A DNA stretch of 39,405 bases from Spirochaetaceae bacterium (GTDB taxonomy: Bacteria; Spirochaetota; Spirochaetia; Treponematales; Breznakiellaceae): assembly GCA_031278935.1 (NCBI GenBank), contig JAITJK010000003.1, forward strand, positions 1 through 39,405. Direction: 5' to 3'. This document shows positions 39,145 through 39,405 of the stretch, one piece after another. A model generated the notes under the pieces. That model was not told the DNA's origin. It saw only the letters and a list, made by a program, of their open reading frames with translations, and ran no database searches. Each line of letters starts with the position of its first letter. The stretch's first letter is position 1. The translations under genes and the position numbers were made by a program.

Positions 39145-39210
39145 TGGTCGAAGCAATCCTTCGCTTCACGCACAATGATCCGTATGCCCCTTCACAACTT
39201 CAGCGGGACC

Positions 39211-39405
39211 TTACCAGGACAGGGCCGCGCCGATGGCGCCGGCATAAGCCCCCTGGGGCGCGGGGATGAGGGTGAGGCCCAAGGTACGGCCCAGAGTACG
39301 GCGAATACCAGGGCTCTCCGCAAGACCCCCGGTGAGAACCACCGGAGGCTCAAGAGGTATACGCCCGGCGAGGCTCGCGATCCGTCCGGCCATGGCGGAA
39401 ACCAC
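39211..39405 (-). CDS. BadF/BadG/HgdC-type ATPase, C-terminal end (partial)
   Basis: Only the last 64 or so residues are inside the window; the gene continues beyond 39405. The segment P-P-V-V-L-T-G-G-L-A-E-S-P-G, then L-G-x-x-L-I-P-A-P-Q, then G-A-I-G-A-A-L, matches the end of ASKHA ATPases that activate 2-hydroxyacyl-CoA dehydratases or benzoyl-CoA reductase. The cluster cysteines and ATP site are upstream and not seen. The partner dehydratase is not in this window. The stop TAA follows L-S-W. Confidence 0.8.
   Translation of the reverse strand: MVSAMAGRIASLAGRIPLEPPVVLTGGLAESPGIRRTLGRTLGLTLIPAPQGAYAGAIGAALSW

Overview
The window looks like chromosomal DNA of a saccharolytic spirochaete, most likely a Treponema-like or termite-gut-type member of the Spirochaetota. 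This placement is an inference from gene content: lipoproteins with relaxed lipoboxes, a MalF with an extra N-terminal membrane module, poly-G tracts, a degenerate IS200/Y1 protein next to palindromic repeats, and the PD-(D/E)XK coiled-coil family. No rRNA or single-species marker settles it. Base composition is fairly GC-rich, except for the first 200 bases and the lipoprotein GH3 gene.

Layout. 1-1000: a decayed fusion of an AraC-type regulator N-terminus and a nitroreductase C-terminus. 1177-1284: a tRNA with anticodon CAU and a bidirectional terminator shared with the argGH operon (1300-3992, minus strand). 4176-7037: a secreted DUF4139 protein and a PD-(D/E)XK protein bracketed by direct repeats. 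7317-12503: a coiled-coil protein, GH67 alpha-glucuronidase and a GH3 lipoprotein. 12638-17198: a tight plus-strand housekeeping run (comEC, rsmA, yggS-type, membrane protein, RluA-type pseudouridine synthase). 17482-19208: a Y1-transposase-like protein, an MntR/DtxR-type regulator and an RNA m5C methyltransferase. 19244-28414 (minus): a maltodextrin locus with a small membrane protein, malG, malF, malE, an interrupted pullulanase lipoprotein and a neopullulanase/cyclomaltodextrinase. 28537-39405: a DUF3786-like protein, a lactonase/6-phosphogluconolactonase, a cytoplasmic GH3 beta-glucosidase, thioredoxin, a U32 peptidase-family protein, a Cof-type HAD phosphatase, chorismate synthase, a PfkB sugar kinase and the end of a BadF/HgdC-type ATPase.

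How it fits together. Pullulanase at the cell surface would debranch alpha-glucans, MalEFG would import maltodextrins (no ATPase subunit is present here) and the cytoplasmic GH13 enzyme would finish them. Alpha-glucuronidase and two GH3 enzymes add hemicellulose and beta-glucoside use. PfkB and the lactonase feed central metabolism.

The most unusual signals are: an 18-nt poly-G tract between the lipoprotein signal and CBM41 of the pullulanase, followed by an in-frame TAA in the CBM; a family of 42-bp intergenic repeats (at least eight copies) and a GGGGTCAGACCCC palindrome family, both concentrated at gene 3' ends where they often overlap or supply stop codons; and several inverted repeats upstream of sugar and arginine genes that look like operators or RNA switches. 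All coordinates and motifs were read by eye; no search was run.
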